From Furcasterigmium furcatum (lineage: Eukaryota; Ascomycota; Sordariomycetes; Glomerellales; Plectosphaerellaceae), in assembly GCA_001599815.1 (NCBI GenBank), contig BCIA01000006.1:4962961-5026960 (forward strand): a DNA stretch of 64,000 bases, written 5' to 3'. Shown here in pieces: positions 11,023-22,934 of this stretch. Position 1 is the stretch's first letter. Each line of letters begins with the position of its first letter. The position numbers and the translations under genes are program-made. Under the pieces are notes generated by a model. It was given only the letters and a program-made list of their open reading frames with translations, was not told the DNA's origin and did no database searches.

Positions 11023-13467
11023 CTACGCCTTGCCCTTCTTCTTCTTCTTTTTGTTCTTCTTCTTGCCAGCGGACGCGCTGGCCGATGCGCCAGCAGTAGG
11101 CTCCTCCTCCTCACCCTCCTCCTCGGTCACCACAGTCGGCGTTGCCTGGTCGCTGAGCGTCGGGGTAGGGTAGCCGCGGATGGTCGCCGACGTCGACGAT
11201 TCCTTCGACTCGTTGTCGGACTCGGAGCTGGCGGCCTGGATGATGATCTTGCGCACGCCTGAGCTGGTCTCGACGACGTTCTCACTGATGCTACCACTGC
11301 GAACGATTTGTCGACGCCTAGGCGTGGAAGACCCCTCGTCAACGATGCTGATGACGCTGCCGTGACTGCTAGACCGGCCAGGGTCGATGACGATAGTTCC
11401 CCGCTGTCCAGAGGTCGGGCTCGAGTTGTTGCTCTCGCTGTTTCGCGCCTCGTCGTCTCCGATCGTGGGCATCTGGAGCTGAGGTCCCGAGTGGGCCTCG
11501 AGGATGACATCGCTTCCGTTGAGGAGGGGGCTGCCATGAGGACCGGCTAACCTGGTCTGCGCTTCGCTCTTCCCAGCTCCGCCATAGCTCTTACGGACAG
11601 CTTGGACGCCACCCTTTCCCGAGACCATGGGCATCGGCCGCACTAGGGGAGTGTTCTCGTCGTCGTCGTGCCCATCTTCGACGTCGTCGTCTTCGAGTGC
11701 TGCGTCGAGATTTTCGATGGGCTCTCCGGCAATAGAGGCAGGGCGCAGGCCGCTGGGGCTTGCCATGAGAGGGATGTGCTGTTGTTGATGTCCCAAGACG
11801 GACTTGATCTTCACGGTGGTAGACCGCGTGTCCCTGGGATTGGTGTTTCGGTTGGAGGGTCCGAGATGCTTGAGCTGGCGCTTGAACTCTTCCAGATTGG
11901 CCTTGATTGGGACAGTGGTGGCTGTCATACGCCCATCAGGCCCGGCAGAGCTCCTACGCATCAAAAACGTTGCCGTCTTTCCGGGACTAGTGGACATGAC
12001 AGAGGCGTCTTGGGCACCGACAGAGTTGACACGCTTGTTGCGGGGCTGGGGCTCCTCATCTTCCTCGAAGTCGTCGACATCAATGAGTTTTCCGTTACCT
12101 GCAGGGATGGACGTGGCCTCGTCGATCTCTTTCCTGAGGGGGCGGGCTTTCGGTGCGGGAGTCAGACGGCGGATAGCCTTGTGAACGTCAATGTACACGT
12201 CGGATTCGTCGATAATTTCCCTGTTTAGAGTTGGGTTAGTACATCCGACTCGAAATGCGGTATAGGTTCAACTTACTCTCCAATGAGCTCCTCGATGACA
12301 TCTTCCAGAGTGACAACACCCATGGCGCCGTAATCGGCTCCGGGAGACTCCGAGACCAAAACCATGTGGGACTTGCCCTCCTGGAAGAAGTTGACGATAT
12401 CCAGGCAGCTCGTTTCGGGGCGCGTCTCGGGAAGCGTGGCCAGAGGGAAATCCTTGACCTGCCGGCAATCCTCGGGGTCATAGGTAATAAGAATCTTGAC
12501 CAGGAGCATGCCAACAAAATCGGTAGGCTTGCCGGGGGCGTGAATGGGAATTCGGGAGTAGCCCTCTGACAAAATACGGTCCATGGTCGGCTCGTCCAGA
12601 ATCGTGTCTTCCGCCATGACGAAGACATCATCCATGGGTGTCATGACGCTCTCGACGGGCTTCTCCTTCAGGTCCAGCACGGCGCTGATGATGGTAACTT
12701 CGTCCTGGTTGAGGCGCTCGCCAACCGCGCCAAGGGACTTGTGCAGGGTGACAAGAGTCTTGAGACCACTCTTCTTGTAGACGGTTCCATGATCCTCGCC
12801 GAGAGCCCAGTCGAGCAGCTTAGCGGTGGGCCAAGCGAGGGGCGCCATGAGCCACATCATCAGGAGAACAGGCTTGGACATGATACCGCCAATTTGCAGG
12901 CCATAGCGGACACAGACGGATTGAGGGACGACTTCGCCGAAGATAACTGGTGTTTACTTGGTCAGAAGAGGCTAATAATGGCGCAGGTGAGTACATACCG
13001 ATGAGAACAGTACTGCCGACGACGGCAGCAACACCACCTCCCAGACACCTATCAAGCACGACAGGCAGGGTCTCGTTGACAATGACATTGGAGAGAAGCA
13101 GGGTCACGAGGACCCAGTGCTTGCCCCTCTGCAGCAAGTCGCGGACGCGCTTCGCGTTCTTAGCCTGAGGCTCGAAGGGGTCGCCAGCGATGACCTGGAG
13201 GTAGATGGTGTCCTGGCCCATCAGGGCAATGGTGAGGCCAGCAAAGGCGCCGCCGAGAAGGACGAGGACCATGGAGATGACGAAGAGAACCCAGCGGGCG
13301 GTGCCGGTCTCCTCGGGGACGTCATCGTGGTGGCCCCGGATTCCGATGGGCGCGCCGGCGACTGAGGAGACGCCGACGGTGAGGGCGCGGGACAGGGTTA
13401 TGACGGTGGACCGCACGAGAGCGAAGCCGCCTGCGGAATGTCCATGGCGCGTTGCTGTTGTAGGCAT
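11023..13467 (-). CDS. MAM3: CNNM/Mam3-type membrane protein with CBS domain pair
   Basis: Minus-strand exons 13467-12999, 12946-12277 and 12220-11023 give 778 aa. The N-terminal half is the DUF21/CNNM transmembrane region: a hydrophobic helix at about 57-82, a second around HWVLVTLLLSNVIVNETLP, then IFGEVVPQSVCVRYG and a further helix. A CBS pair follows (VESVMTPMDDVFVM; GVVTLEDVIEELIGEEIIDESD). The last 390 or so residues are disordered, with an acidic stretch and a lysine-rich terminus. Yeast Mam3 is a vacuolar membrane protein linked to metal and magnesium handling; animal CNNMs act in Mg2+ transport. By inference this is the fungal orthologue. The motifs FGEVVPQS and ELIGEEIIDESDVY each span an intron and appear only in the spliced model. 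Confidence 0.92.
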
Positions 13468-14562
13468 GCCGCAGTGGATGTGACGAGGTACGAATGGGTG
13501 GTGGGGAGGTCGGTCGACTGTGCGTCCTTCGCGAATGTCGTCACGACGTTGGGGTGGCGCGAGGCTTTGTGGGAATGCGATGAGAGGACTCGGGTAGACG
13601 GTCGGGATGCCTCAGAGGAGGATTAAGAGTAGGATGTTCGTAGATCGAGGGGAGATTGACGCGAGCGTCGTCGGGTTGGGATATGAACCTGGGGCGGGTT
13701 GTTGAACACAGAAAAAGAGAGAAGGTCGAAGACCAGCCAAATGCTGTTCCATGGCGCGGGCCGGAGGCAATTGGAAGAAAGACCGAAAGGATGAAAAGGC
13801 TGGGCCCAAGTGGGGCCCCACGGTCAAGCTCCGAAGCTTCCAGGGTGCAGTCTGAGTTTCGCTGACCGAGGTGGCCCCCCTCTCGCCAATGACGACGTCT
13901 CAATTTCCCAGAATGAGGGGTCCGACCATCTCGAGCAGGGGGTCTCATCTTGGCGTCATAGATGACCCCCGATGAGTGCCAAGGCGATGGTTTGGCCCCG
14001 CAAAATGCTTCGTTCGTCCGAGGCACCGGTCTTGATTGGCTGGATCGTCCAGGGCCGACCCCAGGACCCCTGCCATGGCTCGTCACACCCACAAGCCAAC
14101 GCCAGACACAACCATCACGACTCGAGTCGAGTCGAGTCCAGTGTCTTCGACTCAGTCATCATTGAGTGAGTAGTGGGACAGCCGCGACTAGCCCATCCAT
14201 CAGGCACCAAACGTTGTCCTTCCCGCGCACTTGTTGACTCAAATGGAGCAATCAGGGGTCGTCCACCAACGTTCGTCTGCCCTATTCTCGACCGCGTCAA
14301 CCCTAGCTTCGTCGTCTGGTAAACACTAGGTAAGGGGATGGTGGTTTGCTCGAGGCGATGTCGCGTGACAAACTACCGTATGGGGAGACGCTCTTCAGTG
14401 AAGCTTTCCTGTGAAGCTTTCCTGTGAAGCTTTCCTGTGAGATCGTCGGACAGTCACGTCACTGACAAAGACAAGCATATGTAGTAAGGACGGAAGCATC
14501 AATATTCCTATTAACGCTTAAAACCCAGAGTCAGGGAGCAGCGCCATCCATCAAACACACGA
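13468..14562. promoter_or_regulatory. upstream region of the CNNM gene and 3' end of the first Zn2Cys6 gene
   Basis: About 1.1 kb. It includes a (GAGTC)3 cluster flanked by inverted GACTC copies at 14119-14155 and a 13 bp tandem repeat at 14398-14440. A minus-strand open frame at 13541-14092 looks like leader sequence, not a protein. Confidence 0.5.
14398..14440 (+). repeat. 13 bp tandem repeat, 3.3 copies
   Basis: GTGAAGCTTTCCT is repeated three times without change, followed by a partial GTGA. Each unit contains a HindIII-type AAGCTT palindrome. It lies 120 bp beyond the stop of the Zn2Cys6 gene, so probably in or near its 3' UTR. Confidence 0.9.
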
Positions 14563-16821
14563 CTAGTCTAGGCCCAATAAGGCATCCATCCCCTCATCCG
14601 AAGGTGATTCCGTGTGCACCTCCTCAGGGGCAGGCCAGTCAACATCCAGCTGTCCCAGCTCTACGCTCCCCGAGAAGTCAATATCCATCAGCGTCTCGAG
14701 AGACAACACCGGCGACCCCGGGCAGACCTCCCGGAACAGCGCCTCAATGTCCATCTCCGCCATTTCCCCCTCGCCAAACGTCTTCTGCATGACGAGCTGC
14801 CCCTGTACCGCAAACCCGGAGTCCGGCGAGAGCCCATACCCCAGAACGGCGGCAATATCCGTGTGGTCCTGCTTGTTCAGCTGGAACACGCCCTCGGCCG
14901 AGGTCGAGGCCCACGGCGCGTCCGCCACGAAGGCGTTGCGCAGAACGACCTCGAGGTACCCGATGGTCACGTCCGTCGACGAGTAGACCTCCCGCAGCTT
15001 CTCCAGCATGCGCATGCACACGCGGAAGCGGTGTATTGCGGCCTCTCTCATCTCCCGGTCCCGGCTCTTCATGTTCAGGAGATGCATGCATATCGCCGGG
15101 TACAGGACCGTGATCGCCGCGAGGGGGAGATTACCGTCCATCTTGTGGTGGTGCAGCTCCGCCGCTAGGTGCGTGATCTTGTTGACCGAGTCGAGGACCA
15201 CCGATCGCGATATCTCCCGCTCCTCTTGGGAGATGCTCATCGCGGGAGCCTGCCGGGGCGAGAACGGCAGGAACCGCGGGCGGTGCAGGGAGTACACCGC
15301 TGTGTGGTAGGCCATGTGAAGCAGGCTCCTTCGCACGTGGACCGACGTGTGCATGCTGTCTTGCCTGTCCTCATCCGTCAAGGACCGCCAGCGGCAGGAG
15401 GCTGGCAGGTTGGCCAGCCAGGTCTTCAGGGCTTGCTCTATTGCGTCGAACGAATCCTGGGCGATCGTGTCGGCAATGCCCACTGTGCCGTCGTAGTTCA
15501 CCGCAGTAAGTCGTTGCTGGAACTGAAGGATGCGGTTGATGAGCATGAAGAGCTTGGTCTTCTCGATCAGGAGCTCCGCCGACTCGATCTGCTTGGCGTC
15601 TTCGTACGGGCCAAGGTTGTCGTGGGCGAGGATGGTCAGACGAGTTGACAGGCAGCCCACCTCGAGGTCTGTTATCTGCAACATCTCCACGTCGGAGTCC
15701 TCGTCCTTAATCCTCGAGGGCCGGTTGACTCCCAGCGCCAAAATCTTGTCTCGGAGGTAGCAGCTCCACCAGATGCGTCGTAACGTCCGACTTTCCCGGC
15801 TCGCCGTCGACATTCCGTACCCGGCGGTTTTGTGTAAGCTCATGGCAAAGGCCAGGGATATGGCCGTGTTGAGCCAGTGCCATGAGTCCTTCGTATCGTG
15901 CTGGGACACACTCCGGGTCGCCAGCAGCAATGCTGCTTGGAGCAGAACGACTCGGTCGGTCTCTGCACCGAGTTCAAAAAGCAACTGTTTCGGGAGGCTA
16001 TTAGCATGGTACAAGTCTCGAGAGACGAAAGAAGACATACCTTTGCCCGCCGGTACAGCTCCCTTCTCATCTCTATTTTATCGGGGAACTCGTCATCTCC
16101 CATCGCGTCGGATGACACAAAGGATGAGCCTGCAAATAATACGGCCTGGTAAAGCAATAAGCTCACCTGACCCGTGGAACCGTCCGCGCATCGAAGCGTG
16201 CTGCAGAAGTCCTCGAGGTCGATTATCGGCATTCGGGGGTATGCAAACTCGACGTATGACCTGATAAGAACGCATTGTAATGAGACGCTAGGGAGCTTGT
16301 ACGCCCCTTGCGAGTCCAAGAATGCCGTGTATGCCTGTTCGATTGCCGCTGGCGGCTTGATGTATGGTGGAAGCTCTGGAGGCGGTGCCCTTGAGGACGT
16401 CCCGGAGCTGTCGACTGTTGCGACCCCTATAGGGGACGGTGTTTCCTGGGGCTGGGCCTTCCTCCTCTTAATGCCTTTGAGACAGGCAACACGGGCCTCA
16501 ACATCGTCTGCATCACAATGCCCAGACTCCGAGGGAGTCTTGTCGTCGCCGTTCGCATCGGGGTCCTCGTATAGGTATTTTCTAGGGGCCGGTCAGCGGC
16601 TGTCTTTTCCATTGGGGAGAGGTCACCTCCACATACCTGGCACGCCGCCGGCTGCGAGGCACGATGCATGGGATCCTGTTCCATTTACAATTGCTGCAGG
16701 GGTGGCTTTCGAAGAAGTTGCAGCGGACCTTCCTGGCTCGGCAGCCGAGGCATGCCCGGCCGGCTCGCCGATGCCTCACCGGGGACTCTTCCCGCTGCTG
16801 TTCCTGGGATCTAGCTGACAT
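14563..16821 (-). CDS. Zn2Cys6 transcription factor, CTF1/AmdR-like, first of a pair
   Basis: Minus-strand exons 16821-16637, 16581-16041 and 15984-14563 give 715 aa. The binuclear zinc cluster has cysteines at 24, 27, 34, 42, 45 and 52 (CLGCRARKVRC...CSNC...C), followed by a basic linker (RSRRRAR). The fungal_trans middle domain starts near RSYVEFAYPRMPIIDLEDF and runs through QAVLFAGSSF, ELGAETDRVVLLQAALL and RRIWWSCYLRDK. The layout and the FAYPRMPIID-type motif resemble the cutinase/acetamidase regulator family. The C-terminus is acidic, a plausible activation region. The intron at 15985-16040 joins RRAK to LLFELGAETD, the expected family reading. The same-direction neighbour downstream of its start is a second Zn2Cys6 gene, and an MFS exporter follows; target genes are unknown. 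Confidence 0.85.
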
Positions 16822-17434
16822 TCTGGTCCTTTTTGGTGAGAGATATTGTATTGTAGGTAGACCGAGGGCACGGTGAGGAAGCCGGGCGCCGAGGAGGGGA
16901 CCACGGCCTACTATGTAAGTCGACTTCCGGACCGCACCGGATATTCACGGACGTCCCTCACTGCGGGGGCGGGGAGTGCGGGGGCGGGTCAGGGGCCGGA
17001 CGATGGAGGACGATGGAATTGGCCGGGCCCGGGCTGCATTGAGCTGCACTTCTGGATCCGGAAACAAGACAATCTCTTGCTCCCTCGTAGCTAGGAGGAC
17101 AACGACGAGAGAACTCAATGGTATTTCTATGACATATCTCAGGGCCACCTGAAGAGGGCGTCATCTGGATTTACTTATGGTGTCAGACGAGTTAGCCCCG
17201 GTTAACTGGGCGCCGAGTATAGCCGCTATCGGGGACCACTTGGTGTCTCTTTTCATCCTAGTATCGTCGCAGAGCAAGTAGCAAGTCTGGAACGAAGGAC
17301 CTTTGGTCTTACTCTGCGGGGCAGTTGTATTTAATGCCATGTCTGACCGAGCAGTCCCCCACAATCTCCAGATCTTGATAACGGTGGTCACCCTTGGCGG
17401 TCCCGTCTAACTCCGATGATTTCTCAAAGTCCGA
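16822..17434 (-). promoter_or_regulatory. upstream region of the first Zn2Cys6 gene
   Basis: About 610 bp between two same-direction regulator genes. It contains G-rich GCGGGGGCGGGG-like tracts around 16964-16990 and several CGG/CCG triplets, but I cannot assign a site. No coding sequence seen. Confidence 0.5.
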
Positions 17435-19765
17435 TCATACCTCAAAGTCGTTCCCCATCCCAGCCAGGAGGAACTCGAGCGCCGATGGAACGGGAAGCAT
17501 GTCCATGCTATCCCCATCCATGCCTAGTCCCATATTGTCAAAGGGCTCGCCATACACCTGGGACGTCTGGGACACATCCATCATGTCTACTCCTTGATTC
17601 GGCCCACTGGTGAAGCCTGGCTGTCCCAAATAGCCGGAACCGAAACCAGACTGTTGTCCACTCTGAAAGGGGTCGATCATTGATGGCCCCAGGCCACTCG
17701 AAGCTGCGGCAGAGACCTGGAGCGCGTTTGGTCTCAGGGAGAAGCCAGCATCGTCCCCGATGACCGAGGGAGTGTCTGCCGTGTCTTGAGCACCGGGAGC
17801 ATCCCACTCTTTCGAACTCGGCAGGCTTGACGACGGGCCGTTGAAAAGGCGCAATAGGCTTTTCGCATAGATCCACCGACTGCTCATTTCTTGCAGGGTC
17901 AGGATCAAGGAGTTGTAGAGGCGTTTGGACTTGGCGGCCATCAGGGGGCTGGCGGAGTTTGCTTGTGTGCTGATGAAAACCATGGCCGTGAACAGGACAT
18001 AGATGCTCGGAAGCCATAGCTTGCACAGCTCTCCCTTGGCACGAAGAGTGTCGAAAATCGAAGTGATCGTCGAAGCCGCATCGAAGCACACGCTCAGGTC
18101 GGTTGTGGCGTCAGGTTTGGACGAGGCAGAGTCGCGCCGCGGGCTCGGTCGGTGGAGGAGTATTAGAAAATTATTGTAAGTTAAATGAAGTGTTGCTTGC
18201 CAGACATCCATGTCTGGTAGTGAAAGCTGGAGCGATTCGGGCAGACCGGTGATGAATTGGGCGAGGGCGTCGTCTGCTTCTCTCGTTGCCTCGACTTTCT
18301 CGGCAGCCGTTGCCCGGAGGGCGCATCGTCTTCTCCTTGTCTTTGAGAAAATGACACACAGTTGAGTGTGGCTCATGACGAAGGAGCTGCGACTGTTGAT
18401 GATTCCCTCAAAGTGCCATTCGCTGAGGTCCTTGACATCCACCTCGTCCAGGTTTCTGCCGAAAGGGAAGTCAGTTTGACAAGTCTGCATTTGAATCTCG
18501 ATCAGGTAAGTTGAACGTACATTGCCTGTGGACGACCGTGACATGTCGAGATTATCGTGTCGTATTGAAAGAGAACCCACCATATACGTACCCATTGCCG
18601 CTGGTCCAGGGCGTTGAGATTCGACGGCGTGGCATCTCGGTGAAAGCCCATGCCGATGGCCGTGCGGGCAGCAACGCCAACCCAGTACCATGAGTTCGAT
18701 ACAATGTCTTCCAGGCCCTGGCACTGCCACGTCAGCAGCAAGGCAGCCTGGATGTACGATTCGCGATGTTGGTCGAGACGACAGTCACATATTGTCTTTG
18801 CCCGCTCGAAGAAGATGGTTTTGAGCGGCACCATTTCGCGTCGCTGTCCCGCCAGCACGTGGGCTCCAACGCAAAAGACGGCGTTGAGCAAGAGCAGCGA
18901 CATGGATCGCCGTAGCACCCGGGTTGTTTCCACGCCCCTGTATGTTTTCATGAACTCGTCCTCATCGACGACAGGGAAGCCCCGGTTGACCTGGGTAAAG
19001 TAGGCGTCGATGAGCTCATCCGCCAGCACCTTTGTAGGTAACTCTAGTGCTTCTGGAGGGACCGTCGGCAACTTGGCCGCGAGCGGGTGGCTTCCGTAGT
19101 GCAAGACATTTTGGTCGGGCCGCCGTGACCGTTGCCGGACGAGGTAGTTCAGGTTGGAGAACTCAGTGCCAATGAAATAGAGACGACCGCAGCGAGCGAT
19201 CTCACGGATTCGGATGTCCTCATCGTCCAGGAACTCGGCCAGATTTCGGGTGTCTGGCTCCTCTTCCCCCTGCTGCTGGTACGCAGGCCGACTGTCCGCA
19301 CCGGCCGAGTGAGGTCGTGGCACTGGTGCCGAGGGCGAGGCCGTCCATGGGCTTGTGGACGGCGGTGCCGGTGTTGCTGGTGCGGTGATGGGCTGCCGAG
19401 GCTGGCCTCGAGGCTTGATTGGAACATTCGAGCGGCGCGAGTTTCGAGCGAATGACGTCCTCGTCTTCTTCTTCTCGTACAACTGGCAGCCGTGGGCGTC
19501 GTGGTTGCGGCAGTTGGAGCAAGGGATGCCCTTCTCGAGGATGTCACAGCGAACTTTTCGTCCATGACAGGTGATGCATGCCCGCCCATCTGTACGATGA
19601 TACGATCATTAGTATTTGTAAGGTCTTGGCGATTAGAAACCTTTCGAAGCATAAGCAAGCCGGGAGGCCCTACGTACTCGTCCTGCTGCGGTGTTCCTGC
19701 GCCCTGGTGCTTGTCATTGGGAGCGGTCTGGACCGGCCACCCGGACTTGGCGGTGAGGCCGACAT
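17435..19765 (-). CDS. Zn2Cys6 transcription factor, second of a pair
   Basis: Minus-strand exons 19765-19678, 19589-18521 and 18455-17435 give 725 aa. The zinc cluster has cysteines at 34, 37, 44, 53, 56 and 64 (CITCHGRKVRC...CSNC...C). The cluster is completed by a short 88 nt first exon, spliced through an 88 bp intron with an AATACTAATG branch region. The fungal_trans domain includes LIDAYFTQVNRGFPVVDEDEF, ESYIQAALLLTWQCQG, GVAARTAIGMGFHRD and RIWWVLFQYD, and GRPQAINLDEVDV reads correctly across the intron at 18456-18520. The C-terminus is Gly/Ser/Met-rich and disordered. It is divergent from the MFS exporter across a 439 bp promoter, so control of that exporter is a reasonable inference. 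Confidence 0.85.
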
Positions 19766-20204
19766 CTGTACAATTCCCGAGTGCGTAAATGTGACGAAAT
19801 TCAGGGCTGAGAGGATGAAGCAATGAACATTTGCCGGCTTATCATTGTGTAATTCGGAAGTTGAGCAAAAAGCGAGGATCCGTCAGCTCGGTAATTGTGC
19901 TCGGAAGTTCCAACTTTCGGCCATTTCGACCAATCATGGTGCGCCTCGGGACTGACATGGCTGTCGACCACGCCTTACGGCGCCCCTGTGGGAGGATCCG
20001 TGTCAAAATATTGAACATGGATTGAAAATAGGCGGGACATTTGACTTTTTGAAGGCGTCGACGATGTAATCCATTTGATTCAAAAGGGCCATGGGGCCGG
20101 TACCGGTCGAGCCCCCTTGGCCCAGCATCTTCCCAAAGCCAAGCTTGTCTCCCCCCCTTTCCATTGAGACACCACACCAGGCAGATCGTGCGGCTCAACC
20201 CATC
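19766..20204. promoter_or_regulatory. shared promoter between Zn2Cys6 regulator and MFS exporter
   Basis: A 439 bp divergent promoter. TCGGAAGTT occurs twice in direct orientation (19854-19862 and 19901-19909), each preceded by TAATT nearby. The second copy extends into CGGAAGTTCCAACTTTCGG (19902-19920), which holds a perfect AAGTT-CC-AACTT inverted repeat flanked by CGG triplets, the kind of triplet Zn2Cys6 dimers bind. An in-frame upstream ATG for the exporter exists at 20091. Confidence 0.5.
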
Positions 20205-21859
20205 ATGGACGGTCGAAATACCCAGGAGAAACCCATTGATGGCGGAGTCAGCGTTGATGTGGAGAAGGCCAATGACTCCGACTCGTCAAGCTTGTCGAAT
20301 GCCGAACCATGGGATGCTACCAAGTTGTCGAATGTGCGTCCTCGCCGTCTGGTTCAGTTCTTCTCAACAACAGGAAAGAAACTAACACGCACGAATAGCT
20401 CCGAAAGCTTCATATTGTCATTGCCGGCTTCACCTGCACATTCAACGGGAACTTTGGCTCCTCTATGCCATCCGGAGCCCTCGATGCCATCGCCGCCCAC
20501 TTCGGCGTCACGGACCGCGTCCACCTGATCCTGCTCAACTCCCTGTATATGAGTGGCTATGTCTTGGGTCCGTTGCTCTTTGGTCCATTGAGCGAGTACG
20601 TCGGCCGCCGCCCCGTTCTCATCGGTACATTCATCGGCTACCTCGTCTTCATGCTGGCCTGCTCCGGCGCCCCGAACTATCCCGCCCTCCTCATCTTCCG
20701 AGTCCTGTGTGGAATCAATGCCGCCGCTCCCACGACCGTCATCAGCGGCCTTTACGCCGATATCCTCAACGACCCCGCGCAACGCGGCAATGCGCTGGCG
20801 CTCTACATGACCGTCACTACCATTGGGCCCCTGACCGGCCCTATAATCTCGGGCTTCTCGTCCCCCGTCTCCTGGCGCTGGCCATTCTGGATTGCGGGCA
20901 TCATGGCCACTGCTTGCCTGCCCCTCGTCCTCACAATCCCCGAGACTTATGCTCCGGTCCTCCACAACAAAGCCGTCAACGAAGCCAAGAAGAACAACCG
21001 GTCAGGGGGCACCGGGCAGCAGGTCGAGCTGAAGCCCTTCAACGTCCGCAAGATCTTCCTGCGGCCCATGACGCTGTTGATAACGGAACCTATCCTCTTG
21101 TCGACGTCTCTTTATCTTGCGCTGGCTTATTCGATCTTCTACCTAATGTTTCAAGCATATCCCCTTGTCTTCCAGGACTACTACGGCCTCTCGCCGGGCA
21201 TGGCTGCGCTCGGATACATTCCCCGTAAGTAGTGTTCATGTACACCGGTGATGAACAAGAAGAACATTGTACTAATGCCGCGTTAGTGTCCATCGGTGCC
21301 CTTCTATCTCTCGCAGTTTTCAGCCTCTTCACCTGGTACCACGGACGCCAGACTCGGGCGGGTGCCCCGTGGACGAAGAAGGAGATCTACCGAAGGCTCC
21401 CCCTTGCTTGCATCGCAGCACCTCTGTACGGTTCCTCCCGTTAAGCTCTTTCGCGTTACCGAGCTAATAAGCCGCCGCAGCATGGTTATCGGCCTCTTCT
21501 GGCTTGGCTGGACGGTATGGCCCGACGTCTCGCCCGTCCTGCCCATGATCAGCGGCGTCTTCTTCTGCTGCGGCTTCCAGCTCGTTTTCATGGGCATGTC
21601 CAACTACATCACCGACGTGTTCCGCCAGCAATCAGCATCGGCCCAGGCCGCATCGAGCATGACGCGGTCTGTCGGAGCCGTTCTCTTGCCTCTTGCCGCA
21701 GGGAGCATGTACGGGAACCTGGGTCTTCACTGGGCGCCGTCGCTTCTGGGGTTCATTTCCATGGCCATGGGAGTTATTCCCTTTGTTTTCATCTATTTCG
21801 GTGACCGCCTGGCACGGAGCAGCAAGACGGCGCGCGAGGCGTTTGCGATCGAGGGGTAA
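20205..21859 (+). CDS. MFS transporter, DHA1-type drug/polyamine exporter
   Basis: Exons 20205-20333, 20399-21224, 21287-21425 and 21481-21859 give 490 aa. A hydrophilic N-terminus of about 50 residues (Asp/Ser-rich) is followed by 12 predicted membrane segments. Family motifs: LYMSGYVLGPLLFGPLSE with VGRRPVLIG (motif A region), FRVLCGINAAAPTTVISG, and ALYMTVTTIGPLTGPIISGF (antiporter motif C region). This places it in the proton-coupled DHA1 family of the plasma membrane; substrate is not predictable. It is divergent from a Zn2Cys6 regulator, a layout common for inducible efflux or catabolite export. The ATG at 20205 is preferred, since N-termini of this family are usually short; an in-frame ATG at 20091 would add 38 residues. 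Confidence 0.88.
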
Positions 21860-22790
21860 AAGGGGGCTGGGTGGAAGACTAAGAGTGCATGGAGCAACAG
21901 GCGTTGAAAAGCGGATGAATTTATGATACATGACCATAGACATATAGACAGCAACCTTAGATTAATACGTTAGACTCTGTGTTTCCCGACTGTCCATGTT
22001 TTGATGGGTACTGAGGGTAGTGATTGAGCTGACCATAGCCGGCGATCCGCGTCCGAAAGGGGCAGTCAGGGGGCGCGCTTCGGGAGACTTGCACCCACTC
22101 TCGGGACGGGGCGTCGGCTTCTGCCATTGCCGCGGAACAGAGAGCGATCGTGACTACTGACCAGCCTTGACCATCTGAGACTTAAATGAATAAGTTTAGA
22201 GCTGATCAGTTTTGTGTCAAAAGTGAGAATCCATAGTGCGGTCAACTCACGAAATTGAGAAATTCGTCGTGGCTAAACGTTCTTCCACGTCCCCGCGCAT
22301 ACAGGTAGCTTTGCCTTGCCATTCAATGCCCTCTCATGTTCAGGCTGGACTGTGAAGTCTTAATAGATATTGAAAGCCTAAGGTCCATGAGGTAAGGGAA
22401 TGAATCGTGAAAATTTCTTATCCAATAACATGAATGTCAAAGCTGAGCGTCTCTCGGATCAGATTCAATGGTTGATTGTCTTGACATGCCCTTGTCGCGT
22501 GGTGGATAGACTTCCTTCGTTGTTAGTGAAGATATGACTCTAACACTTCAACAGCAGAAGTAGGCGCCAAATCGTTAGCCAGCCACCGCCGAGGAAGAAC
22601 CATTTGCCGGGGCATCTCCCGAGCTTCCCCACAATCCCCAACTCCTCGGATGATGAAGACGGCATGGGATATCGGAGTAACGTCACGGTGTTTGGATGGA
22701 GGGGCAATATTCCGTCTCCAAAAATTGCTTGATTCTCTCGCAGGACAGCTTCTGGACTTTTGCAACTCCCATCACCTCCCGCCCAGCTCT
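21860..22790. other. intergenic region, MFS exporter / carboxymuconate cyclase
   Basis: About 930 bp of relatively A/T-rich sequence. It holds the exporter 3' UTR and the cyclase promoter. No RNA gene or repeat recognised. Confidence 0.5.
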
Positions 22791-22934
22791 ATGGTGGTCA
22801 ATTGGTCAACAGCTTCGACGAGGATACTTCGGACAGCTTCAACTGCGCTGCCGTGGTCCAGGATTCCCCAGGGATCAGCACACTCGCTCACTTACACCCG
22901 CTCATTCAGCTCGAGTAGCCGCACCGCTCGCAAG
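22791..22934 (+). other. in-frame 48-codon extension upstream of the cyclase start, presequence-like
   Basis: From the ATG at 22791 the frame runs without stop into the cyclase. The 48 residues contain six or more Arg/Lys, many Ser/Thr and no acidic residue, and end with TRSFSSSSRTARK, a pattern typical of cleavable fungal mitochondrial presequences. The first ATG has a weak context (T at -3); the cyclase ATG at 22935 has A at -3. Confidence 0.35.

Noticed and set aside
13541..14092. 183-codon minus-strand frame upstream of the CNNM gene
   Set aside because: Composition is that of leader/promoter DNA; the CNNM gene has its own good ATG at 13467.
17435..21859. Secondary-metabolite biosynthetic cluster
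   Set aside because: Regulators and an exporter are present but there is no backbone synthase or tailoring gene set on either side.
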